Source: Salinicoccus sesuvii (lineage in GTDB: Bacteria > Bacillota > Bacilli > Staphylococcales > Salinicoccaceae). Taken from it: a stretch of 64,000 bases of DNA. The notes beneath the pieces are model-generated. The model was not told the DNA's origin and did not search any database. It saw nothing but the letters and a program-made list of their open reading frames with translations. The DNA is taken from assembly GCF_042648145.1 (NCBI RefSeq), contig NZ_JBHRWV010000008.1, positions 62,001 to 126,000 on the forward strand, written 5' to 3'. A program made the translations under genes and the position numbers. Below are positions 1 through 9,331 of the stretch, piece after piece (the first letter of the stretch is position 1; the number at the start of each line of letters is the position of its first letter).

Positions 1-535
1 TGCCGATGCCGGCCTGCGGTTCATCACAGATGCTATGGATGACATCATTGCTGTCTAGAAATGATAATGTCTCCTCCCGGTACTGCTCTTGGAACCACGT
101 TTGGTTTCTGAACTCGACAGCCACTTTATAAGGTTTGAGTTGCTCTATTGCGTATTTTACGTAGCGGATATTTTTATGGCTGCAGTCAAACCACGGTGGA
201 AATTGAAGTAGAACAAACCCAAGTTTCCCTGCCTTATCCATCGGTCGCAACATATCTCTGTATGCGCTGAAGACATCTTTAATGGAGTCGTAGTGGTCAC
301 GGTAGTCACTGTGTCCAGTCATATACTGATGGGCTTTGACAACAAATTTAAATTTGTCCGGCGTTTCACTACACCATTTTTCGATTGTTGACGTTTGTTG
401 GATGGCGTAATAAGTTGAATCCAATTCAACAATAGGGAAATAGCTGGCGTATGTATTCAGTTTGTCTTTTTTATTTGAGAGGTCTGTATAGAGATCATGA
501 TGGTCTCCCCAACCTGTCAATCCAATATAGATCAT
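1..535 (-). CDS. DUF72 family protein, C-terminus cut by window edge
   Basis: The minus strand is open from an ATG at 535 to the window edge, giving 178 residues without a stop. The N-terminus MIYIGLTGWGDH, the phrase FKFVVKAHQYMTGH and the later VLLQFPPWF are typical of the DUF72 (YecE/YunF) TIM-barrel family. The biochemical role of that family is not established. The gene diverges from fetA with only 51 bp between the start codons, so both promoters must sit in that gap. The missing C-terminus lies to the left of the window. Confidence 0.85.
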   Translation of the reverse strand, partial: MIYIGLTGWGDHHDLYTDLSNKKDKLNTYASYFPIVELDSTYYAIQQTSTIEKWCSETPDKFKFVVKAHQYMTGHSDYRDHYDSIKDVFSAYRDMLRPMDKAGKLGFVLLQFPPWFDCSHKNIRYVKYAIEQLKPYKVAVEFRNQTWFQEQYREETLSFLDSNDVIHSICDEPQAGIG

Positions 536-586
536 AGAAATCACCTTGCTTTATTGTAACACAACTTTTAAGGAGCACACTTCAAT

Positions 587-1291
587 ATGAGTATAATCGA
601 ATTTGAAAATGTTAGTCATCGGAATATCCTCCATAATATCAGTGGCCAATTCAATAAAGCCAGAATTACGACTTTTGTTGGTCCAAGCGGTGCAGGTAAG
701 ACGACGTGCTTGAAGCACATTAACGGTCTTTTATCACCGGATTCAGGAAACATATTCTTTGATGGCGAGAACATTCAGAACATGGATATGATTGAACTGA
801 GAAAACGTGTCGGTATGGCTTTCCAAAGTGCGCCGATGATTGGTGGGACGGTATACGACAATTTGAATTTACCGAAAGCCATCTTTGATGAGAGACTGAC
901 GCCGGATCGTGCTGTAGAACTGCTTGGACACGTCGACCTCGGGGGTATTCCACTCGATCAGAACATCAAATCGCTCTCCGGTGGAGAAAAGAGTCGTGTG
1001 TCCCTCGCCCGGACACTCGTCAATCGTCCGGAAGTGCTGCTGCTTGATGAAATCACATCAAGTCTTGACTACCGCATGGTCAAAGAAGTGGAACGACTCG
1101 TAGTCAGACTACAGCGTGAATTTAACGTCACAGTCATCTGGATTACCCACGATCTTGATCAGGCGCGCCGTGTCAGCGACGACATGTGGTTCCTTGCAGA
1201 CGGTAGGCTCGTTGAATATGGGGATGCTACGTTCATCGATGATTCGAATAACCCGATCATCAGAAAATTTCTAGAGGGGGAAGCACTTTGA
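587..1291 (+). CDS. fetA: FetA/YbbL-type ABC transporter ATP-binding protein
   Basis: This 234-residue ABC ATPase has a Walker A GPSGAGKTT at about residues 32-40, a signature LSGGE near 130 and a Walker B LLLDE near 152. It is followed by a UPF0014 (FetB/YbbM) permease with overlapping reading frames, which identifies it as the ATPase of the FetAB-type exporter. In E. coli FetAB was linked to iron export and peroxide resistance; metal export here is inferred by family. A Shine-Dalgarno AAGGAG sits about 12 bases before the ATG. The pair forms a two-gene operon ending at the terminator near 2130-2166. Confidence 0.85.
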   Translation: MSIIEFENVSHRNILHNISGQFNKARITTFVGPSGAGKTTCLKHINGLLSPDSGNIFFDGENIQNMDMIELRKRVGMAFQSAPMIGGTVYDNLNLPKAIFDERLTPDRAVELLGHVDLGGIPLDQNIKSLSGGEKSRVSLARTLVNRPEVLLLDEITSSLDYRMVKEVERLVVRLQREFNVTVIWITHDLDQARRVSDDMWFLADGRLVEYGDATFIDDSNNPIIRKFLEGEAL

Positions 1292-2049
1292 CATATACAC
1301 AACTCGCCTTATCGCTCATCTTCATAGCCATTCCCCTCGGACTCGCTCTCGTGCTCAAGCTCGGCCTTGAGAAAGATATCATCATTGCGACCATCCGATC
1401 AATCGTACAGCTACTAATCATCGGCTATATCCTTACATTCGTCTTTGAGAGCGACACCCCGCTCTTTATACTGCTTATGATCCTACTCATGATCGCCGCA
1501 GCAACACAGAACATTATCAAGAAAGGAGATGGCATCCCGGGTATCACCTGGATGATCGTCTTTACACTTGTTGTTGTAGAGGTTTCTACAATGGGTATTA
1601 TGCTCGGATTCGGCATTATTCCGTTTGCACCAGAAGAAGTCATTCCTATCAGTGGAATGGTCATTGGGAACTGCATGGTCCTCTCGCTTCTTTTCTTAAA
1701 TAAATTTAAAGATGAAGTCGACCGCAGTGATGAGACTATAGAACTGATATTGTCCATGGGCGGCCAGCCGAAAGTCGCCATCGACAAAAGTCTGAAATCC
1801 GCCATACAGACGAGTATGATACCGACAATTGAAGCACAGAAGACCATGGGGCTGGTTCAACTTCCGGGCATGATGAGTGGACTAATTATTGGAGGTGCCG
1901 ATCCAATGGAAGCTGTAATGTATCAGCTTTTGATTCTATTCCTCATATTGACCACAGCAGCCATGTCCTCAGTTATGGTTGGGTATCTAGCTTATCCGAA
2001 ACTCTTTAATCAAAAGATGCAGTTCATCGGTCTGCAGTATAGAAAATAG
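1288..2049 (+). CDS. fetB: FetB/YbbM-type permease (UPF0014)
   Basis: This 253-residue membrane protein has about seven hydrophobic segments. Its central and C-terminal regions, including the phrase QLPGMMSGLIIGGADP, are characteristic of the UPF0014/FetB family. The start codon is TTG, overlapping the TGA stop of fetA by 4 bases, with GAGGGGG seven bases upstream, so translation is likely coupled. It provides the membrane channel for the FetA ATPase. The transported substrate, probably iron, is inferred from the E. coli homologue only. Confidence 0.85.
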   Translation: MTYTQLALSLIFIAIPLGLALVLKLGLEKDIIIATIRSIVQLLIIGYILTFVFESDTPLFILLMILLMIAAATQNIIKKGDGIPGITWMIVFTLVVVEVSTMGIMLGFGIIPFAPEEVIPISGMVIGNCMVLSLLFLNKFKDEVDRSDETIELILSMGGQPKVAIDKSLKSAIQTSMIPTIEAQKTMGLVQLPGMMSGLIIGGADPMEAVMYQLLILFLILTTAAMSSVMVGYLAYPKLFNQKMQFIGLQYRK

Positions 2050-2129
2050 ACACAACAGAGAGATAAATACTGTTATTTTTCCCATCATGACAGTGTCTAG
2101 AAAGAATTTTCGTATAAAATCTTCGAAAA

Positions 2130-2166
2130 AACATGCGCCCTCATTACGAGGAGCGCATGTTTTCAT
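2130..2166. terminator. Terminator between fetB and the small minus-strand ORF
   Basis: A long inverted repeat (AACATGCGC ... GCGCATGTT) with a 14-base centre is flanked by A-rich sequence on the left and TTT on the right. It lies about 80 bp after fetB and overlaps the stop of the small minus-strand ORF, so it may work in both directions. Confidence 0.75.
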
Positions 2167-2303
2167 TTATCATTTGTCACTTCTTCATATCTTACGGCGA
2201 TATACGTAACAGCCCCTGCGAGGATGCCTGTCATGACACCTTCTAGTAGCCCACCAGCTAGTCCACCTACTAAAACATAAGATAAAGCACGCCTTTTCAT
2301 CAT
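2163..2303 (-). CDS. Small hydrophobic protein (46 aa)
   Basis: This 46-codon frame starts MMKRRALSYVLVGG and is glycine-rich and hydrophobic over about residues 8-37, which suggests one or two membrane helices, followed by a charged tail. AAAGGGG lies about 14 bases before the first ATG, a loose ribosome site. The stop falls inside the hairpin shared with fetB. I do not recognise a family. It resembles the short glycine-zipper-like membrane proteins of Firmicutes, but that is only an impression. Confidence 0.5.
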   Translation of the reverse strand: MMKRRALSYVLVGGLAGGLLEGVMTGILAGAVTYIAVRYEEVTNDK

Positions 2304-2323
2304 TTTAATCACAACTATCCCCT

Positions 2324-2881
2324 TTAGATATTTTTTTCAAGCGTGTCCTTAATACTTTCATATGTGTCATGCCACATCTTCTCTTCGGTTGTAAAACGAC
2401 CTGTCAATGTCTTGATTGCCGCTTTGAATGCTGCATCGTATTCAGATGATTCCTTATCCGGTAGTCCACCCATTAACTGGGTAACTTCACTCTGAACAGC
2501 ATCTGCCCGCGGCCCCCAATGAGTAACCTCTTCTCCCTCATCATCAATAAAGATGAATACCGGAATTGACCGGGATTTGCCGTTGGTCAAGTACTGATCC
2601 ATCAGTTCCAGATTACTATCCCGGAGAATCATGCGTACTTGCATATGGCTTTTCTCGGCAAGATGGAGCAGAATGGGAATATTCATCATTGCATCCCCGC
2701 ACCAGTCTTCCGTGATTGCAATTACACGTAAAGACCGCGCTTCAAGATTTCGGAAGAAATCGTCATCCTGTGGAATCTCAAATTGATCGTAGACTCTCTG
2801 CAAGTTCTCCTTATGCTTTGCCATACCTTCAATATACGCTTCTGCTGTGATTGCCTGATCGTACCAATGATCAAGTGTCAT
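2324..2881 (-). CDS. Thioredoxin-fold family protein (185 aa)
   Basis: The protein has the central phrase ITEDWCGDAMMN, in which a WC-x-x motif carries only one cysteine, and a later RSIPVFIF segment with the cis-proline of thioredoxin folds. This matches the thioredoxin-like family of Firmicutes often annotated thioredoxin family protein (Pfam Thioredoxin_9 type). The start at 2881 is chosen because GGAGGAGAAAGA precedes it directly; the frame is open for 22 more codons upstream without a ribosome site. Lack of the second cysteine argues against ordinary disulfide reduction. Confidence 0.75.
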   Translation of the reverse strand: MTLDHWYDQAITAEAYIEGMAKHKENLQRVYDQFEIPQDDDFFRNLEARSLRVIAITEDWCGDAMMNIPILLHLAEKSHMQVRMILRDSNLELMDQYLTNGKSRSIPVFIFIDDEGEEVTHWGPRADAVQSEVTQLMGGLPDKESSEYDAAFKAAIKTLTGRFTTEEKMWHDTYESIKDTLEKNI

Positions 2882-3008
2882 TCTTTCTCCTCCAATATCT
2901 GTATTATGCCACCAGTATAGCATGGGACCTGTCGATAAATTGAACATCGTGCATTGAACTCGCCATCAATTTCAACTATTATTTTGATAACGAGAAAGGA
3001 GCATGTAC

Positions 3009-3917
3009 ATGACAACTGGATCGAAACACGTCCGCGGATTGATATTCGTACTGCTCGGCGCCACATTATGGGGCATCGGTGGAACAGCTGCCGACTACAT
3101 ATTCAAAAACACACCCGTCACTGTCGAGTGGTACGTTGCATTCAGACTCAGTGTGAGCGGTATTATACTCCTTTTAGCATACTGGTTGTTCTCAAGAAAA
3201 CAGCAACCCATCAGAATGGATCGCCGTACACTCATCATGCTCATCATCTACAGTCTTCTTGGTATGACAATGGTCCAGTATTCATTCATGGCAGCGATCG
3301 GTTATGGCAATGCGGCAATCGCGACAGTACTCCAATATACTGGACCGATCTATATTATTCTATGGCTGGTCATACGTGGATTCTCAAAATGGCGCTTTTC
3401 CGACATCTTCATTATCCTTGGCATGATTACCGGCATTGTTCTGCTGGCGACGAACGGAAATCTTTCGTCGCTCATCGTCTCTCCTAAAGCACTTATATGG
3501 GGACTGGTATCTGGAGTGGCCCTTGCCTACTATACACTCCATGCACAGATTCTACTCCATCGGTTGCACCCGCTGCAGCTTGTCGGAGGCTCGATGTTCT
3601 TCGGGGGAATCGCAATGAACTTCATTCATCCACTCTGGCAGTTCGATCGTGGATTCGAATGGACGACACCGTTGGTCGCAATTCTCCTTTTATCGGTCCT
3701 GATTGGCACCACGCTGGCATTTTTGCTTTATATCAGTAGCCTAAAGCATATTTCCTCTAAAGAAGCCGGCATTCTGGGTACACTGGAACCTGCATCGGCA
3801 GTCGTGAGTTCCGTCATTTGGCTCAACATCAGCATGGGTTGGTATCAAGTGCTCGGCATCGCCATTGTACTCGGGATTGCTTTATTCATTTCCGTTGGTC
3901 GTAAGGACAAGACATAA
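3009..3917 (+). CDS. EamA/DMT family transporter
   Basis: This 302-residue protein has about ten hydrophobic segments in two homologous EamA halves. The N-terminal phrase GATLWGIGGTAADY and the C-terminal GTLEPASAVVSS are typical of the drug/metabolite transporter superfamily. The ATG at 3009 is preferred over the ATG at 3003 because AAGGAG lies seven bases upstream of the former and almost touches the latter. The gene is monocistronic and convergent with the prenyltransferase gene. The substrate cannot be told from sequence. Confidence 0.85.
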   Translation: MTTGSKHVRGLIFVLLGATLWGIGGTAADYIFKNTPVTVEWYVAFRLSVSGIILLLAYWLFSRKQQPIRMDRRTLIMLIIYSLLGMTMVQYSFMAAIGYGNAAIATVLQYTGPIYIILWLVIRGFSKWRFSDIFIILGMITGIVLLATNGNLSSLIVSPKALIWGLVSGVALAYYTLHAQILLHRLHPLQLVGGSMFFGGIAMNFIHPLWQFDRGFEWTTPLVAILLLSVLIGTTLAFLLYISSLKHISSKEAGILGTLEPASAVVSSVIWLNISMGWYQVLGIAIVLGIALFISVGRKDKT

Positions 3918-3946
3918 AAAAGAGAGCTCCGATTTACAGAGCTCCT
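3916..3946 (-). terminator. Terminator of the prenyltransferase gene
   Basis: GAGCTC arms separated by about nine bases are followed on the minus strand by a run of six T. It lies 15 bp beyond the stop of the minus-strand prenyltransferase gene, and begins at the stop of the convergent EamA gene. Confidence 0.75.
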
Positions 3947-3960
3947 TGGGGATGGCTTTT

Positions 3961-4893
3961 CTACATACCCGGAAACAGTCCAAGCCATATCGCTGTGCCC
4001 ATGGCGAGTAGCAGCAGCACTTTCTCGTAGGCCGTCACCTGTTTGACATCATCGACGTTGATCTTCAGAACTAGATAGATCCCGTACCCCAGCATAAGCA
4101 ACGTACCGATTGCTGCGATCGGACGATCCCAGATGACGGAAATTGCGAGCAGGCCGACAATAATCAAATAGATCAGTGCAGGCGTTGGTGCAGCTTTCAT
4201 ACCGAACTTTTGAGCAGCCCATACGACGGTTGTTTGCTTCATTGGTGTTGCATTTTGGTCCGCCTTTATATCGGGAACGTGATGAATCATTACCCAAGCC
4301 ATACACCAAAGCGCATTAATCAGTGCATTCTGCCAAGCCCACAGCGGAATGCTCTCCAGCATGATCCATGGCGCTGCAAGACCGAGTAGAAACATCGATG
4401 GGAACAGGCTGAGCCATTCACCAAGAAATGGTCTGTATGCAAAACGGAACGGCTTTAATGAGTAGCTGATTGCCCCCCATAAACCGACAATCGTAAGTAT
4501 TGCGAGTTCCACCCGTCCAAAAACGATGAAGAGTCCAGCTGCGACCAAGAGAAGAAGTGTGACTACTGTACCAATGCGTACAAGCATACTGAAAGACATT
4601 ACTCCATTTTGAAGCACTCGACTACCGCCAGAAAGCATGCCTGGACTCTCTTGATCTGTACCAGACTTGAAATCAACAATATCATTGAATACGTGTGTCA
4701 ATACGCCATGTACAAGTAGTGCGCCGACCACTAGCAGAATGAATAGTAAAAAAAGATCTGTTTTTGAAATATCATATCCGAATGCTAGTGGCAATACAGT
4801 CGAGATAATCGTTGCGATGCTTGATGTAACCACGGCCACTACTCTGAGTAGCATACCGAACCCTTTTAGGCTCAATGATCCCTGTTTTTGCAT
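3961..4893 (-). CDS. UbiA-family prenyltransferase
   Basis: This 310-residue polytopic protein carries the first aspartate-rich motif of UbiA enzymes, NDIVDFKSGTD (about residues 69-79), and a second, HHVPDIKAD (about 202-210). These bind the prenyl diphosphate through magnesium. It resembles the MenA branch, which attaches a polyprenyl chain to dihydroxynaphthoate for menaquinone, but the first motif is not the classical MenA form and no men genes are near. UbiA superfamily is therefore safe; MenA is only one option. GGGGCAAGG precedes the ATG. Confidence 0.8.
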   Translation of the reverse strand: MQKQGSLSLKGFGMLLRVVAVVTSSIATIISTVLPLAFGYDISKTDLFLLFILLVVGALLVHGVLTHVFNDIVDFKSGTDQESPGMLSGGSRVLQNGVMSFSMLVRIGTVVTLLLLVAAGLFIVFGRVELAILTIVGLWGAISYSLKPFRFAYRPFLGEWLSLFPSMFLLGLAAPWIMLESIPLWAWQNALINALWCMAWVMIHHVPDIKADQNATPMKQTTVVWAAQKFGMKAAPTPALIYLIIVGLLAISVIWDRPIAAIGTLLMLGYGIYLVLKINVDDVKQVTAYEKVLLLLAMGTAIWLGLFPGM

Positions 4894-4926
4894 AACCTTG
4901 CCCCTTCCGTCTCCTTATAGCGATAT

Positions 4927-5241
4927 CTAATATCCATTTTCTAATGCCTGCTCAATCTCCCGTTTCCAGCGTTTCCTCTTATTAACGACAAAGCGCATCG
5001 TATCGCCACTGTGCAGAACGATTTCCAAACCATTTGATATCGGAATCAAGTTGAAAATACGGTGAGAAATCAAGTGGACTTGAGAAATTTCGCCCAGTGC
5101 AATTTCCGTCTGCTTTTTATTTAAGTTCATGGCGTGTGGGATATGGTATACGTACTCGGAAGTTAGATGTAACTTGCCACCTACGGCGACACCATTTTTT
5201 AAAAGGTTACCATTACCACTTCTGATTGTCCTCTCCTTCAT
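4927..5241 (-). CDS. GRAM-domain protein (104 aa)
   Basis: The sequence GGKLHLTSEYVYHIPHAMN followed by a later EISQVHL matches the GRAM/PH-like fold that in larger proteins binds membranes. Here it stands alone. Its ATG overlaps the TGA of nnr (ATGA), so the two genes are translationally coupled. Its function is unknown. The C-terminus is rich in basic residues (KRKRWKREIE). Confidence 0.7.
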   Translation of the reverse strand: MKERTIRSGNGNLLKNGVAVGGKLHLTSEYVYHIPHAMNLNKKQTEIALGEISQVHLISHRIFNLIPISNGLEIVLHSGDTMRFVVNKRKRWKREIEQALENGY

Positions 5242-6779
5242 ACATTATCCTCCATCTGTCTGAGCACTTTCTTACTTGATGAGATGATTATTTCCGGAGT
5301 CACTCCATAGTGCGAGCACTCGATTGCTGCATTTTCCCCTGAAGCTGCATGCAGATAAACGCCAGCCCGCATCGCATCTTCGGGCAGTGCACCTTGAGCC
5401 AAGAAAGCAGCAATCATGCCTGTAAGAATATCCCCACTGCCTCCTTTAGCTAAAGCATCATTGCCGATTGGATTGATCCATGTACCATTTGGCGTTGCTA
5501 CAATCGAACGATGACCCTTAAGTACAAGATTTACATCATGTGTTTTGGCAAAATTTTCAGCAATACCCATGCGATCGGCCTCCACTTCAGGGACGGATTT
5601 GCCGGTCAGCATAGCCATTTCTCCTGGGTGGGGCGTCAAAATGACAGAGCCATCATAGTGGGTCAGAAATTCCAGCTGATTTTTCATATGAAATAGCGCA
5701 TCCGCATCAATGACGACAGGCTGTCCGTCAAGATGTTCCATAATATCCATGACGAATTCAGGGCCTTTATGGAAACGCCCCATTCCAGGACCGATAACAA
5801 CAGCTGTTACTTTTTCAAAGAGTGTTGCTTCTATCCCTTCGCCAGTGAAATGACCATCTTCGCTTGGCAAAGTTTGAATTAATGCAGTTTGATTCTGGCT
5901 TGCAATGACTGGATAGATCTCCTCGGGAATAACTAAAGTAGAAAGGCCGACACCGCAGTGAAATGCTGTATGGCCACTGTAAATTGGGGCACCTACAAAC
6001 GGTTTTGAGCCACCAAAGACAATTGCGTGGCCGAACGTTCCCTTATGACCAAAAGTTGGCCGCTTCGGCATGGATGCCGCTGCCAGTTCACGAGTAATGA
6101 CAACGGGGTTTTTCATATCGAGTGTCTCTGCTAATGTCTCAGGTACGGAAATATCCTTCACTTGCCAGTGACCGATTACAGAGGGTCCCTCCTGCAAGAA
6201 AAATCCGATTTTTGGCATGACGAATGTAAATGTCTCGTCTGCTTTTATCGCCACATTTTCGATATTACCTGTATCGCAATCGAGACCGGAAGGAATATCA
6301 ACTGATATGACATGAAGATCGTGTGCATTCACCTGTTCGATAATCTGGTCAAATGGCTCTCTGACTGCACCTTTCACACCTGTACCAAGCATCGCATCCA
6401 CTAATACTTCCGACTGCTCTAATACTGCCTCAAGACTCGTCATGCCTTCTCCTATGACATGAAGCGGCAGTTTACGCTTTTGATAAATGTCGTATTGTGT
6501 ACGGGCATCGCCTTCAAGTTTTTCTTCGCTTGTTAGTAACCACACCTCAGGCGTATAACCCGCATCGAACAGCCGCCTCGCAATAACGAATCCATCGCCG
6601 CCATTATTCCCACTGCCGATTAATACGACAATATGTACAGATTGATTTGGATATGCTCTCATAATTTCTTCGGCAACCTGATTGCCTGCAATCTCCATTA
6701 ATACAGCACCAGAAATACCGATTTTATTCATCGCATAATCTTCAATATCGAGCATCTGTTTGCGACTTGCAATCTTCAT
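5238..6779 (-). CDS. nnr: Bifunctional NAD(P)H-hydrate repair enzyme Nnr
   Basis: This 513-residue protein has an N-terminal NAD(P)HX epimerase domain (GSGNNGGDGFVIARRL and VDIPSGLDCDTG) and a C-terminal ADP/ATP-dependent dehydratase domain (PTFGHKGTFGHAIVFGGS, VVIDADALF, LTPHPGEMAML, LAKGGSGDILTGMIAAF). Together they restore damaged hydrated NADH and NADPH in the cytoplasm. The start at 6779 (MKIASRKQML) has GGGGGATTACA in front of it. The open frame continues 26 codons further upstream but without ribosome site or family similarity. It forms an operon with the GRAM protein. Confidence 0.93.
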   Translation of the reverse strand: MKIASRKQMLDIEDYAMNKIGISGAVLMEIAGNQVAEEIMRAYPNQSVHIVVLIGSGNNGGDGFVIARRLFDAGYTPEVWLLTSEEKLEGDARTQYDIYQKRKLPLHVIGEGMTSLEAVLEQSEVLVDAMLGTGVKGAVREPFDQIIEQVNAHDLHVISVDIPSGLDCDTGNIENVAIKADETFTFVMPKIGFFLQEGPSVIGHWQVKDISVPETLAETLDMKNPVVITRELAAASMPKRPTFGHKGTFGHAIVFGGSKPFVGAPIYSGHTAFHCGVGLSTLVIPEEIYPVIASQNQTALIQTLPSEDGHFTGEGIEATLFEKVTAVVIGPGMGRFHKGPEFVMDIMEHLDGQPVVIDADALFHMKNQLEFLTHYDGSVILTPHPGEMAMLTGKSVPEVEADRMGIAENFAKTHDVNLVLKGHRSIVATPNGTWINPIGNDALAKGGSGDILTGMIAAFLAQGALPEDAMRAGVYLHAASGENAAIECSHYGVTPEIIISSSKKVLRQMEDNV

Positions 6780-6976
6780 TGTAATCCCCCGTTCACTCTT
6801 TATGTCACTATACCCTTTATTCTTGGGAATAAATAACACATATGAAATTACGCCCAATCAGGTGTAACCCCTCGACATACAGGGCTATCACCAGTGTAGA
6901 ATACTATGAAAATAAGATTACATTCAAAGTGGAGCGAAATCTCTGTGAGCATCGCTAAAGAAGGTACATAGTATAT

Positions 6977-7846
6977 TTATTGACGAACATCCTGCTTGAT
7001 AAAGGAGCCTTTTCTGACATCAGAAACATCGTATACAGTGAGAAAGGCCTGAGGGTCAATTCTTCCGACTACTTCTTTCATCTTCTGTTCTTCCAAACGG
7101 TTGATTACGCACGTAATCTGTGTCAGCTCCATTTTACTGTACCCGCCTGTAATAGTATTGTATGTACACGTTCTTCCAAGTTCTTCTCTTACTGCTTCAA
7201 TGATAATTTCAGGATGTATGGTAACGATAACGAATGCTTTCGATCCACTGAGCCCTTCTTCGATTAAATGAATCACTTTTGAAGCGATAAAATAAGCAAT
7301 GGCTGAAAGAATAGCTCCTTGAAATCCGAATACAGTGGAGACAAGCAAAAATACAAACGTATTCAGAAATAAAATGAGATCACTCGTGCCGAATGGTAGT
7401 TTCCTTGAAAGTAGCACAGCGAACATATCAATGCCATCAAGTGCCCCACCGTTACGCAAGGCAATACCCATACCAACACCTATGATGACACCACCGACTA
7501 CAGTGATTAAAAGTGAGTCGCCTTCGATAATCGCTGGCAGGTGATGCATGATTGCAGTGAAATATGCTAATGATAAGATACCTGCCACCGACAAAGCTGC
7601 AAACTTGATTCCGATTTGACGGTAACCGAGCCAAATGAAAGGAATATTCAATAAAGCAATCAACAGGCCTAACGGTATACCAAATGTTGCAGAGCCAACA
7701 ATGCTGATACCGGTTACACCACCGTCAGATACCCGGTTCGGAATCAGTACCGACTCAAGGCCATAAGCCGTAATAAATGCACCAGTGATCACCATGATGA
7801 TGCGGCCTATAAAGATAAGAACCTGTTTTTTCTTCAAATTTTTCAT
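6977..7846 (-). CDS. YitT family membrane protein
   Basis: This 289-residue protein has five to six hydrophobic segments, with the family phrase PNRVSDGGVTGISI early and GVGMGIALRNGGALDGIDM in the middle. A C-terminal soluble DUF2179 domain (about residues 215-280) contains YNTITGGYSK. The DUF161/YitT architecture is widespread in Firmicutes but has no firm function. AAGGAAG lies 11-12 bases before the ATG. The gene sits between nnr and the suf terminator and appears monocistronic. Confidence 0.88.
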   Translation of the reverse strand: MKNLKKKQVLIFIGRIIMVITGAFITAYGLESVLIPNRVSDGGVTGISIVGSATFGIPLGLLIALLNIPFIWLGYRQIGIKFAALSVAGILSLAYFTAIMHHLPAIIEGDSLLITVVGGVIIGVGMGIALRNGGALDGIDMFAVLLSRKLPFGTSDLILFLNTFVFLLVSTVFGFQGAILSAIAYFIASKVIHLIEEGLSGSKAFVIVTIHPEIIIEAVREELGRTCTYNTITGGYSKMELTQITCVINRLEEQKMKEVVGRIDPQAFLTVYDVSDVRKGSFIKQDVRQ

Positions 7847-7882
7847 GAATGTTATACTTCCTTTTTCCAGTTCATTTCTAAC

Positions 7883-7917
7883 AAAAAAGACTCCCTGCCG
7901 TAGTATGACAGGGAGTC
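7883..7917 (-). terminator. Terminator of the suf operon
   Basis: A nine-base perfect stem (GACTCCCTG / CAGGGAGTC) with an 11-base loop is followed on the minus strand by six T. It is placed 12 bp beyond the sufB stop. Confidence 0.9.
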
Positions 7918-7928
7918 GAGCAGTGCTA

Positions 7929-9326
7929 TTAACCGATGGACCCTTCCATTTCGAAGGAGATTAGACGGTTCATTTCGACCGCGTATTCCATTGGCAGTTC
8001 TTTTGTAAATGGCTCGATAAAGCCCATGACAATCATTTCTGTCGCTTCGACTTCACCGATACCACGACTCATGAGGTAGAAGAGCTGTTCTTCTGATACC
8101 TTTGAAACTTTTGCTTCGTGTTCCAGCGAGATATTATCGTTCAAAATCTCGTTATAAGGAATCGTATCTGAAGTGGACTCATTGTCCATGATGAGTGTGT
8201 CACATTCGATGTTAGAACGTGCATTATCTGCATTTCTACCGAAGTGAACCTGTCCTCTGTAGGATACTTTACCGCCTTGTTTTGCGATGGATTTAGAAAC
8301 GATTGTAGATGATGTGTTTGGTGCAAGGTGAATCATCTTCGCTCCAGCATCCTGCAATTGTCCTTTACCAGCAAGTGCAATCGATAGTGTCATACCGCGT
8401 GCGCCTTCACCTTTAAGGAATACCGCTGGATATTTCATGGTAATCTTAGAACCAATGTTTCCATCGACCCATTCCATAGTACCGTTAGCATCAACAAACG
8501 TACGCTTTGTTACAAGGTTGTATACGTTATTTGCCCAGTTTTGGATTGTTGTATAACGGCAATATGCATCCTTCTTGACGATGATTTCAACTACTGCAGA
8601 GTGCAATGAGTTTGTTGTATAAACAGGTGCAGTACAACCTTCAACGTAGTGTACACTAGATCCTTCGTCACAGATAATTAGAGTACGTTCGAACTGACCC
8701 ATGTTTTCCGAGTTAATACGGAAATACGCTTGAAGTGGCGTGTCTAGTTTGACACCTGGTGGGCAATAGATGAATGAACCACCGGACCAGACCGCTGAAT
8801 TGAGTGCAGCAAATTTATTATCTGTATACGGAATGACTGTTGCCCAGTATTCTTTGAACAACTCTTCATTCTCACGTAGTGCGGAATCAGTATCCTTAAA
8901 GATAACACCTTTATCTTCAAGATCCTTCTCCATATTGTGGTATACAACTTCGGATTCGTACTGTGCAGAAACACCAGCAAGGTACTTTTGCTCTGCTTCA
9001 GGGATACCGAGCTTGTCAAACGTACGTTTGATTTCTTCCGGTACTTCATCCCAAGAGCGTTCTGACTGCTCAGAAGGCTTTACATAGTACGTAATTTCAT
9101 CGAAGTTGAGTTCGGAAAGATCGCCACCCCAAGTAGGCATTGGCATTTTATAGAAATGGTTCAAAGATTTCAGTCTGAAGTCGAGCATCCATTCCGGCTC
9201 TTCTTTCATTTTGGAAATTTCGCGTACAATTTCTTCTGTCAGTCCACGATCTGAACGGAAAATAGATACGTCTTCATCATGGAAACCATATTTGTAATCA
9301 TCAATTTCCGGTGCTTTTTTAGCCAT
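7929..9326 (-). CDS. sufB: Fe-S cluster assembly scaffold SufB
   Basis: SufB (465 aa) forms the SufBC2D scaffold on which Fe-S clusters are built. The start MAKKAPEIDDYKYGFHDED and the C-terminal MSRGIGEVEATEMIVMGF are diagnostic. The ATG at 9326 is chosen because AAGGAG lies eight bases upstream, inside the end of sufU; a GTG at 9335 lacks spacing. It is the last gene of sufCDSUB and is followed directly by the operon terminator. Confidence 0.97.
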   Translation of the reverse strand: MAKKAPEIDDYKYGFHDEDVSIFRSDRGLTEEIVREISKMKEEPEWMLDFRLKSLNHFYKMPMPTWGGDLSELNFDEITYYVKPSEQSERSWDEVPEEIKRTFDKLGIPEAEQKYLAGVSAQYESEVVYHNMEKDLEDKGVIFKDTDSALRENEELFKEYWATVIPYTDNKFAALNSAVWSGGSFIYCPPGVKLDTPLQAYFRINSENMGQFERTLIICDEGSSVHYVEGCTAPVYTTNSLHSAVVEIIVKKDAYCRYTTIQNWANNVYNLVTKRTFVDANGTMEWVDGNIGSKITMKYPAVFLKGEGARGMTLSIALAGKGQLQDAGAKMIHLAPNTSSTIVSKSIAKQGGKVSYRGQVHFGRNADNARSNIECDTLIMDNESTSDTIPYNEILNDNISLEHEAKVSKVSEEQLFYLMSRGIGEVEATEMIVMGFIEPFTKELPMEYAVEMNRLISFEMEGSIG

Positions 9327-9331
9327 ATAAC